A stretch of 64,000 nt of DNA from Coniochaeta sp. PMI_546 (GCA_021432605.1 MU271144.1:1112606-1176605); one strand, 5' to 3'. Numbered from the stretch's first letter, positions 12,701 through 25,220 are shown. The notes: generated from the sequence alone by a model not told the origin. Made by a program: numbers and translations.

Positions 12701-14352
12701 AACGGTACGTCATATGTACTAAGCATTGCTGGCGTCAACTGCAACGAAGACTACTATGTCGACTTCGAGAAGATGCAGGGCCTAGAAGGCGTTGCCCTAG
12801 TCAATATCGTTGCCAACCGAGATGTCAAGAGCGAGCCAAAGGTCCTGCAAACCAAGATCACACACAACGATGGAGCTGAATGGGCCTACCTTCCGCCGCC
12901 CAAGGTTGACCTTGACGGCAAGTCTTTCTGCACGAGCTCCAGGGCAGCTCAGAACCAGGGCGACGAGAAATGTGCCCTTCACATTCACGGCTATACCGAG
13001 CGGTCTGATGCTCGCAACCTGTATTCGTCCAAGGGTGCCGTTGGGCTCATGTTTGGCTGGGGCAATGTTGGCTCGAGTCTGGGCAGCATCAAGGACGCGG
13101 ACACGTTCATGACGAGGGACGCGGGCATCACCTGGACGCAGGTGCAGAAGGGCAAGTGGAAGTGGTCGCTCGGCGACCAGGGCTCCATCATTGTCCTTGT
13201 CCAGACGCACGAGGCCAAGGCCAAGACAAACTTCGTATACTACTCCATCGACGAAGGCGTCAAGTGGGAGAAGAAGGAGTTCTCCGAGGAGGAAGTCGAG
13301 GTGACGGATATCTCGACCATGAGATCTGGCGGATCCCGAAACTTCCTCATCTACGGCAAGAAGGGCTCCGAGATCTTCACCGTCAATCTCGATTTCACGG
13401 GTTTGAGCGATCGCGAGTGCAAGTTCGACGAGAACGACGGGGACAAGTCAGACTACTATCTCTGGTCACCGAAGCACCCCCTGCAGCAGAACGACTGCCT
13501 GTTCGGCCACCAGTCGCAGTACCTCCGCAAGAAGCTGGACAGGAAGTGCTACAACAGCTTCAAGATGGACCATCTCTACAACAAGCAAAACTGCACCTGT
13601 ACGCGCCAGGACTACGAGTGGTGAGTACCTTTCCATTTCCCCCTCTCACAGCTGGCTTTTCGACTCTGAACATGCAAAGCTAACACTTCTCAAACAGCGA
13701 CTACAACTACGAACTCGACAACTTCGGCTCCTGCCGCCTCGTCGAGGGCCTCCAACCCCTCTCGCACGAACAGTGGTGCAAGGAAAACCCCAACGCAGTC
13801 GAGTACTGGGAGCCGACGGGCTACCGCCGCGTCCCGCTGACGACCTGCCAAGGCGGGCAGGAGTTCGACAAGCTCTCCGTGTCGCACCCCTGCCCCAACC
13901 ACGAGGACGAGTACGAGCGCGCCCACGCCGGACCGTCGGGCTTCGTGCTCTTCCTCGCCATCACGCTGCCCTTCGCGGCCGCGGGCGCCGTGGGCTGGTG
14001 GGTGTGGCGCAACTGGTCCGGCACGTTCGGACAGATCCGCCTGGGCGAGCAGCCCTCGGCCGGCGGGCTGGGCGGCCTGCTCGACTCGGACGCTCCCTGG
14101 GTGCGGATACCCGTCATCGCCATCTCGGCGGCCGTGGCTGTCGTGGGCGCCATACCGCTCGTGGTCGCTGCGGCGTGGAGGGCGGCGAGCGGACTGTTTG
14201 GTGGTGGTGGTCGGGGTGGCTGGAGTAGGTTGGGCGGTGGGAGCAGGAGGTTCACCACTCGTGATAGTTTTGCGAGGGGGAGGGGTGATTACGCTGTCGT
14301 GGATGACGATGAGGGGGAGCTGCTCGGGGAGGACAGCGATGAGGAGGTTTAG
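9731..14352 (+). CDS. VPS10: Vps10 vacuolar protein sorting receptor (sortilin family)
   Basis: Exons 9731-13620 and 13698-14352; the 77-nt intron has a GTGAGT donor and a CTAAC branch site, and its phase-2 splice restores a conserved Cys at residue 1297. The protein is 1514 aa, the usual family length. A signal peptide (about 1-24) is followed by two large VPS10 beta-propeller domains with many SxDxGxTW-type blades (about 45-700 and 745-1360), each ending in a cysteine-rich 10CC segment. Hydrophobic segments lie at about 1378-1400 and 1431-1456. The C-terminus carries a YAVV (Tyr1495) and an acidic dileucine (DEGELL, Leu1505-1506). Vps10 cycles between Golgi and endosome and carries carboxypeptidase Y-type hydrolases to the vacuole. 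Identification is secure; only membrane topology is open. Confidence 0.97.
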
Positions 14353-17237
14353 GGGCTAAGTCGTTCATGGTGATGATTCCCCCGCGGTGGTTGTCGTAAC
14401 GATGTCTGGTTTGTGTTTGCTGGATAGATAAATGGGCTTGGGCAATGGTATCCCCAGTGTGATAATATACTACTGGTAGCATTCGGTGCTTTTACGCTGG
14501 CGACGAAGTGGACAGTATGCGAGGCAGCTCTGAGGTGGGAGGACCTCGGACGGCTACTGATGATTTTCCTACTCTTGGTTTTTTCTACACCGTTGTTGAA
14601 TACTGTATATCATCCGTATCAATGGAGCCAGCATCTGCTTTTGTATTTATTGCTCATACATGTCCAATATGTCCAGAGAAGACATTTCTCTTCTTTCCAG
14701 CCGATGGCAAGATCACAACATATCCGTTCATTCGACTTTCTTAGACGGAAGCCTACCTTACCTTGACTATCAACGCCTTGAACGTTACTTAGAGTTTGCC
14801 ACCACCGAGCCTAGACCCGATATCGAAAGGGACTTCCCCAAGCCAACTTAGCGAATCAGCCGTAACGTGCCTGATTGCTTGACATCCACGTCGCAGCTCC
14901 GGTAGAGCCAGCAAGCCCTCTTGTACGAGACAGATGGTACCTATTATCTGCCGGGCCAAGAATCACGGCGCCCGCGCAGTATCGACTATCATTCCCGTAT
15001 ACGGTAAGGCACAGGCGCCACTCGCTGTGCGGGAGTGAGCGCCACGCATGAGCTGATATGAGAGAAGACTGCACGAAGGCACAGTCGTTAAACGCTGGGT
15101 CTGGGTAATTTCGTACTTTGTGACTGGGTAACGATCACGGAGGTTCTTCGTTGGGAGTGATGTTGACGAGGCACTACCTGTGCAAAGACAAGTGTGCTCC
15201 CGTAGGTACTCCCGTCCCTGGTAACAGTTGCCGTCTCAGTCCGTTTTGCTTCTGACTCCCGTCGGCCCAAATGAGCCTCACTTCTGTCTTAACCGTTTTA
15301 ATCGTACACGGATGCTAAGATTGCACGCTGCATGTCTTGAACAATTGGGAAATTCTCCGTCCCAAGACTACACGTGCGCCTACGTCATGAAGCAGCGCGG
15401 TTGGGCCCTTGAGACTCCCCAACGCACGCTATGATCCATCACCCTCAACACCACGCGCATCCGAAAGGGGAAGGATAAACATGGGTTGTCAGGAATGTTT
15501 GACGGAGAGAGAGAAAAAAGGCAGCTCAAAGCAAAACCCCCACCCATCTACATGTACACATACTGTGGTAATGCTTGTGCCGGTTGGCTGCGGGTAGCGG
15601 AACACCGGTCGCCACACCTTCCCTCAGCACTGGAATCTGGATGGATCCCCGTGGGCATTTGTTCTAGAGCATACGGTTGCATCGAAGACTGCTGTTTTCG
15701 TTGAATTTTGTCTTGCATCGTGTGAAACATGTCAGACGGAGGCCCTTTTGCTGACTCGTCCAGGTCCAAGACCGTTCAGGTAATGCGGGGCGTCGTCTAC
15801 TACCGTGACTGACAGGTGTTCCCTGTACAAACAGGTGGGGGGCTCTGCAAAACGATCCGAGCGCTTGTCGTCCGAGACAAATCTCCTAGCTTCTGTCATG
15901 TTATCGTCTGGCATTCTTGATATAGGAAGGAGAGACATGGCCCAAGTTCACATCCGATATCCGGAGTAGCGTCCGAGTCCGCCTTGGTCTGGCCGGTGAT
16001 GCATTGACACATACCCTCGTACTATGGTAAGGTCGTATGCTTGGTTTCTACGAATATTGCTTGGAATGGAGGCATATAACGTGGGGATCCGTGAAGTGGC
16101 ATACTTGCTGTGCGTAGACATGGTAGGCCTGCTAGAAAAAGTATCACCTCGACTCGATATGTGATCCGCTCGGGCCTCTCCCTACTGCAGGCCGTCGACG
16201 ACGACGGGGAAGTGGAGATTTCCAACAGCATCCCTGTGCCCTGCCAGACTTGACCCCTCTCCACGTTGATGGGTTTACGCTACTGTAGGTGATCTCAGCA
16301 GTGACAGGAGCTTGGGGTTTTGCGTGCTTCGAGGGTTGGTGAAATTAACTTGCAATGTCCGCGGGTCATGCTCTCTCATCTGTTTCCCTCATGCCATTGA
16401 CACAATGTTGCCAGCAGCATTCCCCAGTTTTCCAACCCCTAAGAATTTCCCAAAGGCGAGCATGTGTAACACGCCATACGACGGGGGGGTTCGGAGACCA
16501 CCAGAAGGACTGTGTCCTCCGCCGGACCTTCCACCGCGTCGATGCTGCGTCTAACCATGCGCCTCGCTGCAACATCAAACCGATTATCGATGCGGCGCTC
16601 TGTACCACAGTAAACCACGGTCTCCTTCAGGAACTGCTGTGCCCCCTCGCCTAAAGCCCTGCAATAATACGGGCATTGTATAACCCTCCCACCCCTCCTG
16701 AGCATCTTGATCACACACAAAATGCGACCTCTTCCACATACTCCGTTGCTCGGACTATGTAGGACATCGAGGCCTGACCGGGAGAAACATCAGGCGGAAC
16801 AGATTGTGGTCGGGCCTATAGCATACAACAGAGGTTATATTTCATGACGGCGAACAAAACTCCTAATCCTATGCTGACTGACCACAAGGTGGCGACAATT
16901 AAGATAAGGCAGCGCAACAAACAGTGATATGCAGAGCGGAAAATCCTAGGGGCAAACTCCGAGTGGCTCATGCACTGCTCCAGATGCACCGTACATGACA
17001 GTAAAGAAATCGTAAGATAGGTACATGCTAGATCGTCATACCGCGGACGACCTGGTCGAAAAGGACTAATCTGATCGTTTTGGAATGTTGGAAATAAAAT
17101 GAGATTAAAAAACAGATGGGTATTGTAACAGTTTCGTAAATATGGCTCTTTGTCGTAGCATTGACAGGGCGAGCATCGCCCAATGTCGTGGATATGAAGG
17201 TCTTGGCAGACTCCGCGTTTGTAGTCCCCAGATCCTC
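14353..17237. other. Gene-poor block of 2.9 kb
   Basis: Short ORFs only, up to about 215 codons on the minus strand near 16816-17463, which overlaps the end of a real gene and has no recognisable motif. The first 200 bases after VPS10 are its 3' UTR. No RNA gene or mobile-element coding sequence was recognised. Confidence 0.5.
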
Positions 17238-20200
17238 TCAGGATCGTCGAACGCGGTTCCATATGCGCCTCATAACATTCTGATCCGTGTTGTTGTTGGT
17301 GGCGTCGATTCCAGCAAAGATCTTCTCCATGCTCTCCTTGCGCAACCCGTCGGCGAAATAGTCGACGTTCGACGTCGATTCGTCCTGCGCCTGTGTGAGC
17401 TGGTGCGACTTCCTTCCCATCTGGGGAGATTTCCGTCCCGTCTGGGGCACAGGCTTCTGCCACCCGTAGATCTGCTCCTCGTGCGCCCTCAGGTCTGGCC
17501 TTGTCAAGGTCATCCGGAGCGTCATCTCCCGCGAGAAGGCGGGCACCTGGGTGTATCCTCCTTCCGAAGGCTTAGATGCATGAGTCAAGGTCTGGTCCGA
17601 GGCGACACGGACAGGCCTGACTGGACCCTTGTCGAAGGCATGTGGTGTCTGGGGTGAGTCTGGGTCTGCAACCGATGGCTGGTCGCTGTTCAAAGACATC
17701 TTGTCGTCATCGTCATCGTCATCATCGTCCGCAAGGAAGGTCCTGAGGTTGGTATCATCAGATAGTTTGTGCTCAGACTGTCGTTTGCTCAGTGTTCGGC
17801 CCTCATTGGCGGCAGGTGGAGAACCAGGTAAGATGTCGGTTGAGGGGAAGCCAAACTCGATAGCCTCGTCGAACTTTTGAGGCGATGCAAGATACACCCG
17901 TAGTTTCAGTCTGGCCTCCGGATCTTGATAGTGCGCAGGAGAAGGATCTATCGTTGTGATAGAGTCCTGCGGAGCATGTTTTGGTGTGATTAGAGATAAT
18001 GCTCGAGACTTCCTCCGTTGGTGACCGAAGTGAAACTCGGAGGAAGTGCTCAATGGACTCTGAGCAGGCGTTTTGGGACTTGATACGGGGTCTCTCGTAG
18101 GAGGCCGGCTGGCAGAGATGGACGTCCGCCCGAAGGGTATCTTGGAGATGGACAAGTGCCGACGGAACGACGGCCGTCTCTGCTTGGAGGGTTCCGGCAC
18201 ATGCTCGCGTAGATTTGCATGGTAGTCATCCAGGAACAGTCGCAGGTCCAGATCGTCCTCCTCGTCCAACCAGCGAAAAGTGTCGTAGAACGACTCGGGG
18301 AAATTTGCGCCCCTGCTCTCGTCGGCTACATGGCGATTGGTCCCCAGCGAGTCCATACTGTTGTTCCGCTGCTGGGGAAAACTAGGGGCGACGAGGTCCA
18401 TATCTTGAGGGACGTTTAAGTGCCTGCTAGCCCTGCGGCCGACCTTGTATACTACTTCGTCCGCAGCGTCGAGAACCACGCTAGCCCGCAACTGGCGTGT
18501 CAGAATGGATTGCTCTTCGCGGGTGAAATGTCTTTTCTTTATTTTCTCTGGCAGACTGGCAAATGCGAGTGAATCTGCTGAAGAGAAGCGGGACTCGAGC
18601 ACGGAGCGGCGGCGGAGATTGACGTGGTTCTCAGATGCACTCCGGTCCTGTCGAGCTAAGCGCCGCTTGAAGTTGCGGGCCGTTATCTGGTCGTAATGCT
18701 GCGAAATATCATCGATGCCGGACGCCTGGGCAAATCGAAGGCGTTCGAGGGTGGAAAAGTACTGTGTAAGTGGAAGAAGTTCTTTTTAGTAACCTGTTGC
18801 GCATTCATGTAGGCTGATCCCACGCAACACAATTCACCGACATTAGGGGAGACAAACGAACGAATGTGCATGCAGGAACGAGGTCCGAGACGGGGCTTTA
18901 AGCGATTCAGCAAATGCTAAGATACGGACGACAGCATCGTAAACGTGGGCCCTGCATGCAGAGAGGTCCAAACGCCTGCATGACGCCGCCCAGCAGACGG
19001 CGTGGAATCGACCGATGGATGGAATGCGCAGGGTGCGAGGCCCGCTAAGCTCATATCTAGCCGGCACTACGCCAAGCATACTCAGGCACAGGTTGTGGTT
19101 ATTTTTTGTTTTACCGCTACTACGAGCCTGCAACAGAACCAGCCGACGTTGTCGGCAAGGGGTCCGAAAATCAGAACCCAAACGGACAGAACAACGCAAC
19201 TCTGCGTTGACTTTGGTGGACCTGTCTTGACCGTTGTCTCGGCCGCCAGGCGACTTCGTCTGGCAAGAGAGAGTGAGAGAGACCGAAGTACCGACAACAT
19301 AGTCTCGCATTTCCTCCAGGCCTGCCACAAACGAGGCAAAAGAGGTGGTAGAAACGTGCAAAAGGCTAGCTGAAGCTTATGACGCAAGATAGCAATCCCG
19401 CTCCCATCACCTGTGATCGCCAAAAACGACCAGAAGAGTGCTTTGAGCGCCACTTCGACGGAAATTGATGATTGGCGATCGTTGCGACGAGAATGCACCT
19501 CTGGTTCCGCACACACCAGGCCTCGCAACCGCCAGCTCTACTCAAGAGAACCAAAGAGGCGCCGACTTCGACTGGGCGCGAGACAAGTGCGGGCGGGTCC
19601 GATGAAACGGTGTCCGTCAAAGAAGTTTGGTTATGACCAGTATGCTCGATTTGTTTATTTGTTCCTCGCGTCCCTGATGGGTGGCGAAAAGATGCCGGCT
19701 CCGGGTGGGTTTCGTGGGACGAACACACTCCAGTTCCTCTTCAACGATAGCTTTTGGGGGTTCCCGGGGATGTGGAGGGAAGTTGATGGTGTGCAACTAA
19801 CTGATGCAAGGGGATCGCTGTTCCCATTGGACGCAGGAACGCAGAGCAGCTCCAATGCAGCCCAATGTCCACTCGTAGCTGACCAATTGGGGGAGCGTGA
19901 GCTCCGTGGGGAGAAATAAATTGCAAGAACAAATGTGACAGATAAACGGAATACTGCGCGTACCTTGCGTTGTATGGCCAGCGGCAGTGCCTCGAACTCT
20001 TCTCGCGTCAGAGGAGGGGGTAAAGCGGACTGTGACTGGCGTCTCGAGCTGCTACTAGAACGTGTCATGGTCGAGGTGCTGAAGTTGTAAGTGTGCTTGT
20101 GGCTGGCGTCATCATTGTTGAGACTGTTGCCGTTGCCGTTGCTACTCGTGCTCTTCCTTTCTGTCGATGAGCGTGAATCATTGGACCCATGGACATCAAG

Positions 20201-20377
20201 CTGTTGATGGTGTCGACGGGCCCAGCGAGCAAACAAGGGACTGGCTGATCGAGCACTTCGACCGCTCCGTGAGGTATGCGGTCGCCATTGGCTTGGATTT
20301 GCAGTTATATTGGCCGCACTGTAGGTTGAGTTTGGAAAGCGCGGCTCGTCTGAAGCCGAAAGAGTCGAGCCAGGCAT
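17238..20377 (-). CDS. Conserved fungal protein of unknown function, split by a 1.2-kb intron
   Basis: Exon 1 is 20377-19964, starting at an ATG with a good AAG context, and exon 2 is 18761-17238. The phase-0 join gives IQRK then YFSTLERLRF, a sequence I recall as continuous in related fungal proteins. The product is 645 aa. It is Ser-rich at the N-terminus, has a conserved helical block at about 120-220, a patch FRWLDEEDDLDLRLFLDDY, a run of nine Asp, and a basic end (RRIWNRVRRS). No catalytic motif or membrane segment is seen. The 3' exon has no early in-frame ATG, so its start must lie upstream. The 1202-nt intron (GTACGC donor, CACAG acceptor) is more than ten times the local norm. I do not know the function. 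Confidence 0.75.
18762..19963 (-). other. Unusually long intron (1202 nt)
   Basis: It is bounded by AAG/GTACGC and TTACACAG/TAC on the minus strand. It contains pyrimidine-rich tracts and overlapping short ORFs on both strands (longest 168 codons, + strand, 19413-19919), none recognisable. I found no clear terminal inverted repeats or target duplication. It could hold an insertion or an internal alternative promoter. Confidence 0.6.
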
Positions 20378-21420
20378 CTTGGGCGTCCTGCTCCGTTGTC
20401 TGATTCTCGGAAAGGGGTCGTGTATACCAACGAGGTGGTGTTTGTTTTCGATATCTACTTCGGAATTCAAGGTCGACGGGGAGCAGAGGAGAAACGAGTT
20501 GAAAGCAGATGCTGACCTGCAGGTGGATGCCGTGTTCGTTGCGGTTTCGTTGGGACGATGATCAGTAGTGTCGCTGGTAGTGGACGACGGCGTCCCACAG
20601 CGAGGTAGCTGGTGCTTTTGCTGTTCAGAGTCGAGTATAAGGAAGTTGAAACTGTGTAGTGCAAGTGCAGATCCTGACCCGGTTCCAGAGCCCGAAGCAG
20701 AAGAAGCGAAGGAAGACGACGAAGCACAGGAAGAGACAACAAGCTCAGAGCTGTTGGCTGTTGAGAACGGACGAGACTCAAGTCTTGAAGAGGAAAGGTC
20801 AATGTCGTTCTCTTTCCAAGCTACCGGTGACGGTGACGCTGTCCCCTGTGGCCCTCCAGTCCCTGTCGTGGTCCCTGCTGGCGCTGTGCCTGTGGTCCCT
20901 GTCGAATCTGCAAGCCAGGCCCAGATAAACCAACAGGGTGCTGAATCCATCCAAGGCGATGCCGAGCTCGCACGCGTACACGTGCGAACTGTGGAAACAC
21001 TCGTAATAACATCGGCATCGGTGGTTCTGCCCATTTCGCTAGGCGCCTTTGTTATTTACTGTGTACACACTTCAGTTGGCTACCTAGTCCCCTCCCGGAC
21101 GGAGCCTTATGGGCTAGTCTAGTCTTCGTCTAGTCGTCCGGTTGTCAGCGGTAATTGTGAAGTCTAACCGTCTCGTTCTCTGTTCCTTCTTCTCTAGAGG
21201 TAACTTTGAGTGTCGTGTGTAGGCAATGATTGCTCGTAGGAAGCGGATAACGCTCGATTGTTTGGATGGCCGTACCTTACTTAAGGTAAGGTAACCTTAG
21301 CTCCCGTCCCAAAAGTTACAGTTGACGAACGGAACTGATCGGCCGCTGCGACTTTGAGACAACGAGAGCTCAGCGACAAGTGGCACGGGCGATGTAAAGG
21401 TGGGACGAGCTGGGACAAAC

Positions 21421-21430
21421 TACACGTGTA
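21421..21430. repeat. TACACGTGTA palindrome, copy 2
   Basis: Exact copy of the 10-bp palindrome, 97 bp from the next copy. The flanks are not shared with the other copies. Confidence 0.6.
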
Positions 21431-21517
21431 ACTGCCTTACTGTGCCGACAGTGGTGAGGTAGTCAATTGCTCCTGCCCTCGACGTGATTCAATGGCGGTG
21501 GCCGATTCCACCTTATG

Positions 21518-21527
21518 TACACGTGTA
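21518..21527. repeat. TACACGTGTA palindrome, copy 3
   Basis: Exact copy. It is preceded by ATG, as are the copy at 45383 and the near-copy at 1480. Confidence 0.6.
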
Positions 21528-22660
21528 AATCCCATCGGTTGCTCTTTCCCCTCAACCATAAAGAACTGTGAGGTTCAAGTCTAATGTCGTCCAATCTGTC
21601 CATCCCGTCTCAACATCATCCGCGACATGGGTCGAGCCTTTGCTCCTCAGGCACTTCCGGTGGAGAGCTGGACGGGACCCTCATCTCTCCTGGCCGGCCC
21701 ATCGGTACACTAAAAACCGCAGGTCCATTGTGGGACACCGGCTTCGGGCTCCACGATCATCAGTCTACACTCTACACTAGTCGGCAAGGGGTCCCTTTGT
21801 TCTTGCAGCATTGTTCTAGGTATAGCATTGTTCCAACGAGCCTGGTTCTTACACTTCCCCTTCCCTTCTAGAACCCAGATGCCGCTGATGCAAACTCGCG
21901 AGTACGACACGATGGAGGTCGTATTGGAGACTCGGCTCTCCTCAGACTGGTGCACTATGTACTGCAGACCGGTAATACCTTGTGCCATGTGCTCGGGCTA
22001 CTCCTGCCGCGGGTACCACATGGCGATCAATCTACCTCAGACCGGGGACGGACTAGGCTCTCCTGTGGTACGCTGTTTTTCAATTGATGTGCGCCTCAGC
22101 CTTCATCATGCCTTGCAGACTGCAGACGCACCACAGCGGGATATCGGGGATTGTGATCGTTTTAATATCCAGGATTCAACCGTATCGCACCACTTTCGAC
22201 GGGCGATTTGCGCCGGACCACTTTTGTCTATGCACGGAAATCACAATCGATCACTGCACAGGTATGAAGTACATGTAGTGTAGGCTTCTACTAACAGGAC
22301 GGTTCCGGCATCATACATACCGCTATCGGCTCCTGTAGGCTTCTTAGCCTGGTCGATCATGGTGTTCGCTGCAAGAAAGAGGGTCGAGTATCCATAGATC
22401 AACGAGTGTCGAAATGGACTCATGCATATCACAACGAACCTCTCGCGGATCGATATCACTGACAAGACTGATCCGAGCTGGCGTTTCTGTGACCCGATGT
22501 GCTCTGTGATGGAGGCTTGCAGGGTGGGCCCCAGTCACGAACGCCGATTGAGTTTGAAAGACGCGCCCTGCTCGCCACGATAGCGTCGCATTCATCTCGT
22601 TCTCGCGCATGGTATTGCACTGTTGACAGGCAATGACAGCTTTGACAGCCTGCCACAGAC

Positions 22661-22670
22661 TACACGTGTA
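22661..22670. repeat. TACACGTGTA palindrome, copy 4
   Basis: Exact copy in gene-poor sequence, followed by CAAGTGTTAG. Confidence 0.6.
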
Positions 22671-24471
22671 CAAGTGTTAGTCGAAACCCACCGTACCACT
22701 CGTAACAACCTGGCCGTGTATCAAATTGCGTGAGAGGGACCTGGCCTGTGGTATTGTTCAATCGCAAAGGGACTATCACCCTCTCTAGTTTCAACCCTCA
22801 TCGAAACTCGGCGATCAACAAACTTTCATGCTTCTCGCTTTAGGGATGTTTACTCATGGCGTTTTGCATGCTCCAATTCTACCAAATCATGACCCCGCAT
22901 CAGCCAGTCTTCAGACGAGGCTATGATCTTTTGGCCTCTATCCTAGACCGCAAGCCACGTCGAACCCTGGATGTTTGCTATGATAATGAGTGTCCTTACT
23001 CATCCGGTGCTCGAGTTCGCTACGCACGTACGCCACCACATACCTAGCTGCTAGCGGGAGCTAGGTATCCCGACATGTTAAGGAGAAGACTCCACGACAG
23101 CAGCACTGATAGCTTTATCTCTGGGTTAGTCCAGGTTGTCTGCCAGCTATACAACCGTGGCCATTGACTCATGCTACTTAATGATGGCCGTGAACCTATA
23201 TGCCACGTTGAATGTTTCGTCGTGGCAACAATGGCAATGAAACGACATTTCCAACCACCCAGCCCACCGGTATACCGTTCGGCCATCTCATCGCCTTGGC
23301 TAACCGCTAGGATATGGATGGCAATGTCTCTTTAGCTAGGGCAGTCCGTTGGAGGTCGTCCGGTCCGGGCCTGTCATGTTGGCGACTGAAGTCCAAGGGC
23401 GTCAAGGTCTCGACTATGATCGCAAGTTCTGATGGACGTGCAGACTTTTCTTGACAATCATGCGCCTAGTGACAACTACATGTCATGTTTGTGCTGGGTC
23501 GAACCGCTGGAGACCAGTGAGAACACGCAGTGACTCCTTGAGGCTGTTTAGTTCGCCCAAAAGTGCGCAGTGGACTATCACCGGCCTCGCCGAAAGCCAC
23601 CACGTTTCACAGCTTCGACTGATCTTGATATCAGAAATGTGTGGCGGTTGTCAAGGGGAGGGGATGTAGCAAACATTCGACCATCCTGAGATCGACCCCC
23701 GCAATACAGATATAGCTTAATCCGAGAGACTACACTAGGAGCGAGTTTCAACAGATGCCGTTCCGCGCCTATCCTTGTTGTTGCAGGATTACTGGGCTTC
23801 CCTGCATCATGGTACAATAGTTATCCCAGACTGCCAGCCTCGAGAAGGTTGACGTGTTCCTGGTGCAGAAGCAGTGATCTGTCTATCCCCTTTCGCACTT
23901 GATAGCCAGCGTGAATAGCGCATATTTGAGGTAACTCATTACTCTCATCATTGAGTCTGCCAGCCAAATGAAGTTGCTGACGATCATCCGTAGGTTTCAA
24001 GTACCATAGTCACAGGAGGGTTGTTGTGACCCAGCAAGCGCTTCGTCCCCAATCTTGCTACTGACAGAGGCACCACGGGCCTGAACCTAAGGAATATTCG
24101 AGTTCTGACCCTATTCGTACCTTTCTGCCCTAGGACAGCCAGAGGAAACAACGCGACATGCCGGTCGGAGCTCGTCTGTGACTTCCGGGGCTGCGGTGTC
24201 AGTCCATAGGTTCGACTGAGTTGCGGCCTTTGTAAATCTTCTTTGTCAAAGGGACGCATCCAAGGTTACTGGCTACTCATCAAGCCACCATACGTCCCCT
24301 GGGTACCAGGACTCTCATACGGCTTCCGTGCTTAGGGCTGTCAAGGCACCAGTTATGTTTGACGAGCAATATCATCGCCAGAGCAGCAAGGATGGTGGCG
24401 ATATGATGGCAGTTGTACAGTCATCAGCTCAAAAAGCTCCTTCTATTCTCTAACGCGCTGAAGAATGTGGC

Positions 24472-25220
24472 CTATCCAATGCGTGCAGTGGGTTTCTCTA
24501 GCCTCATCGCTGTCTGCGAGTCAGCTCCGGCATGGCGCTCTGGGCCGAAGACTTGGAACCCAAGCGAAGCATACAGACGCTTCGCTGTCGGTCTAGATAT
24601 CAGCCCGACACCTTTGCCCTCTTTCGCAGCTTCTTCAGTGCCCCATCGAGTTAGCTTCGATCCAATGCCTTTCCGCTGATGGTCGGGGTGTACGGCAAGG
24701 ACGTCGAGCACTGTACAATGTCAGCTTGAGAGCGAGACATGGGATATAAAAAGGTATTCTCACCCCAATAGTTGGTAGGATCGTCTCCAGCGAGCCATTG
24801 CTGATCAAGCTCAGCAAAACCCGCCAGTATCTTCTTATACGCCTCCTTATCCATAGCATCCGGCCAGGACTTCATCTTCTCCTCCATCTCCTTCGCCTTT
24901 TCCTCTGGACTCTTCTCGGGCTCCGGCACAGCAGAAATTGCCGTCCAACGAGCCCAGCCAACAATCTGATTCTTCGGCGTCCCATTCTCCAACACTGTCT
25001 CCTCGACGGCAACGACAAAGCGCTTCGTCGGATCCCGTAGGCTCGTGCGGAATCGCTGCGACCGCCAGCGCAGCTCTTCCTCCCGTGTAGCTTCCCCCCC
25101 TGGAAACATTATCTTGTGTGTTGCGACGTCCGTAAAAGCTTGCAGCCCGAGAGAATCCATTTCACGGGCCTCCTCGTGAGAAGGTCGGATCTCACGAATG
25201 TGGATTGTGGTTGCCATCAT
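24472..25220 (-). CDS. GNAT-family N-acetyltransferase
   Basis: Exons 25220-24764 and 24710-24472; the 53-nt intron (GTGAGA donor, CTGAC branch, ACAG acceptor) joins NYW to VLDVLAVHP. The product is 231 aa. The GNAT acetyl-CoA site is clear: beta-strand LDVLAVHPDHQRKGIGSKL with the QRKGIG pyrophosphate loop, then RLYASLGFQVFG near the C-terminus. The start is the double Met at 25220/25217. Family members transfer acetyl from acetyl-CoA to an amine; the substrate cannot be read from sequence. The gene lies 840 bp downstream of, and on the same strand as, the lysine 2,3-aminomutase gene. In archaea and bacteria a lysine aminomutase (AblA) is paired with a GNAT (AblB), but this protein looks like an ordinary fungal GNAT, so any such role is speculation. 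Confidence 0.88.

Larger units (their letters stand above)
20378..24471. other. Gene-poor block of 4.1 kb
   Basis: The first part is the 5' region of the unknown gene at 17238-20377; long open frames on both strands there look like low-complexity shadow. From 21.1 to 24.4 kb only short ORFs occur. Three of the five TACACGTGTA palindromes are here (21421, 21518, 22661). A near-palindromic TTACTTAAGGTAAGGTAA stretch lies at about 21278-21295. No RNA gene or mobile-element protein was recognised. Confidence 0.5.

Noticed and set aside
16816-17463. 215-codon minus-strand ORF
   Set aside because: It overlaps the 3' end of the real gene in another frame, and the remaining peptide is hydrophobic and random in look.
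17696-17730. CAT/CGT trinucleotide repeat as a microsatellite feature
   Set aside because: It codes the nine-Asp run of the 645-aa protein and is described there.
19413-19919. 168-codon + strand ORF inside the long intron, a possible nested gene
   Set aside because: No recognisable domain, no promoter or splice evidence, and the opposite strand is open as well, so it is likely chance.
20568-21122. 184-codon + strand ORF with a hydrophobic C-terminal segment
   Set aside because: It is low-complexity, overlaps the antisense upstream region of the 645-aa gene, and shows no known motif.
21278-21295. TTACTTAAGGTAAGGTAA as the end of a small transposon
   Set aside because: Imperfect palindrome with no partner copy at a plausible distance and no target duplication. 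Similar GGTAAGGTA motifs are common in fungal intergenic DNA.
24180-24240. GGTTCGACTGAG resembling a tRNA B box
   Set aside because: No matching A box or cloverleaf arms could be drawn around it.
24472-25220. Calling the GNAT an AblB beta-lysine acetyltransferase
   Set aside because: Neighbourhood alone is not enough. The protein has only general GNAT features, and I see no AblB-specific signature.
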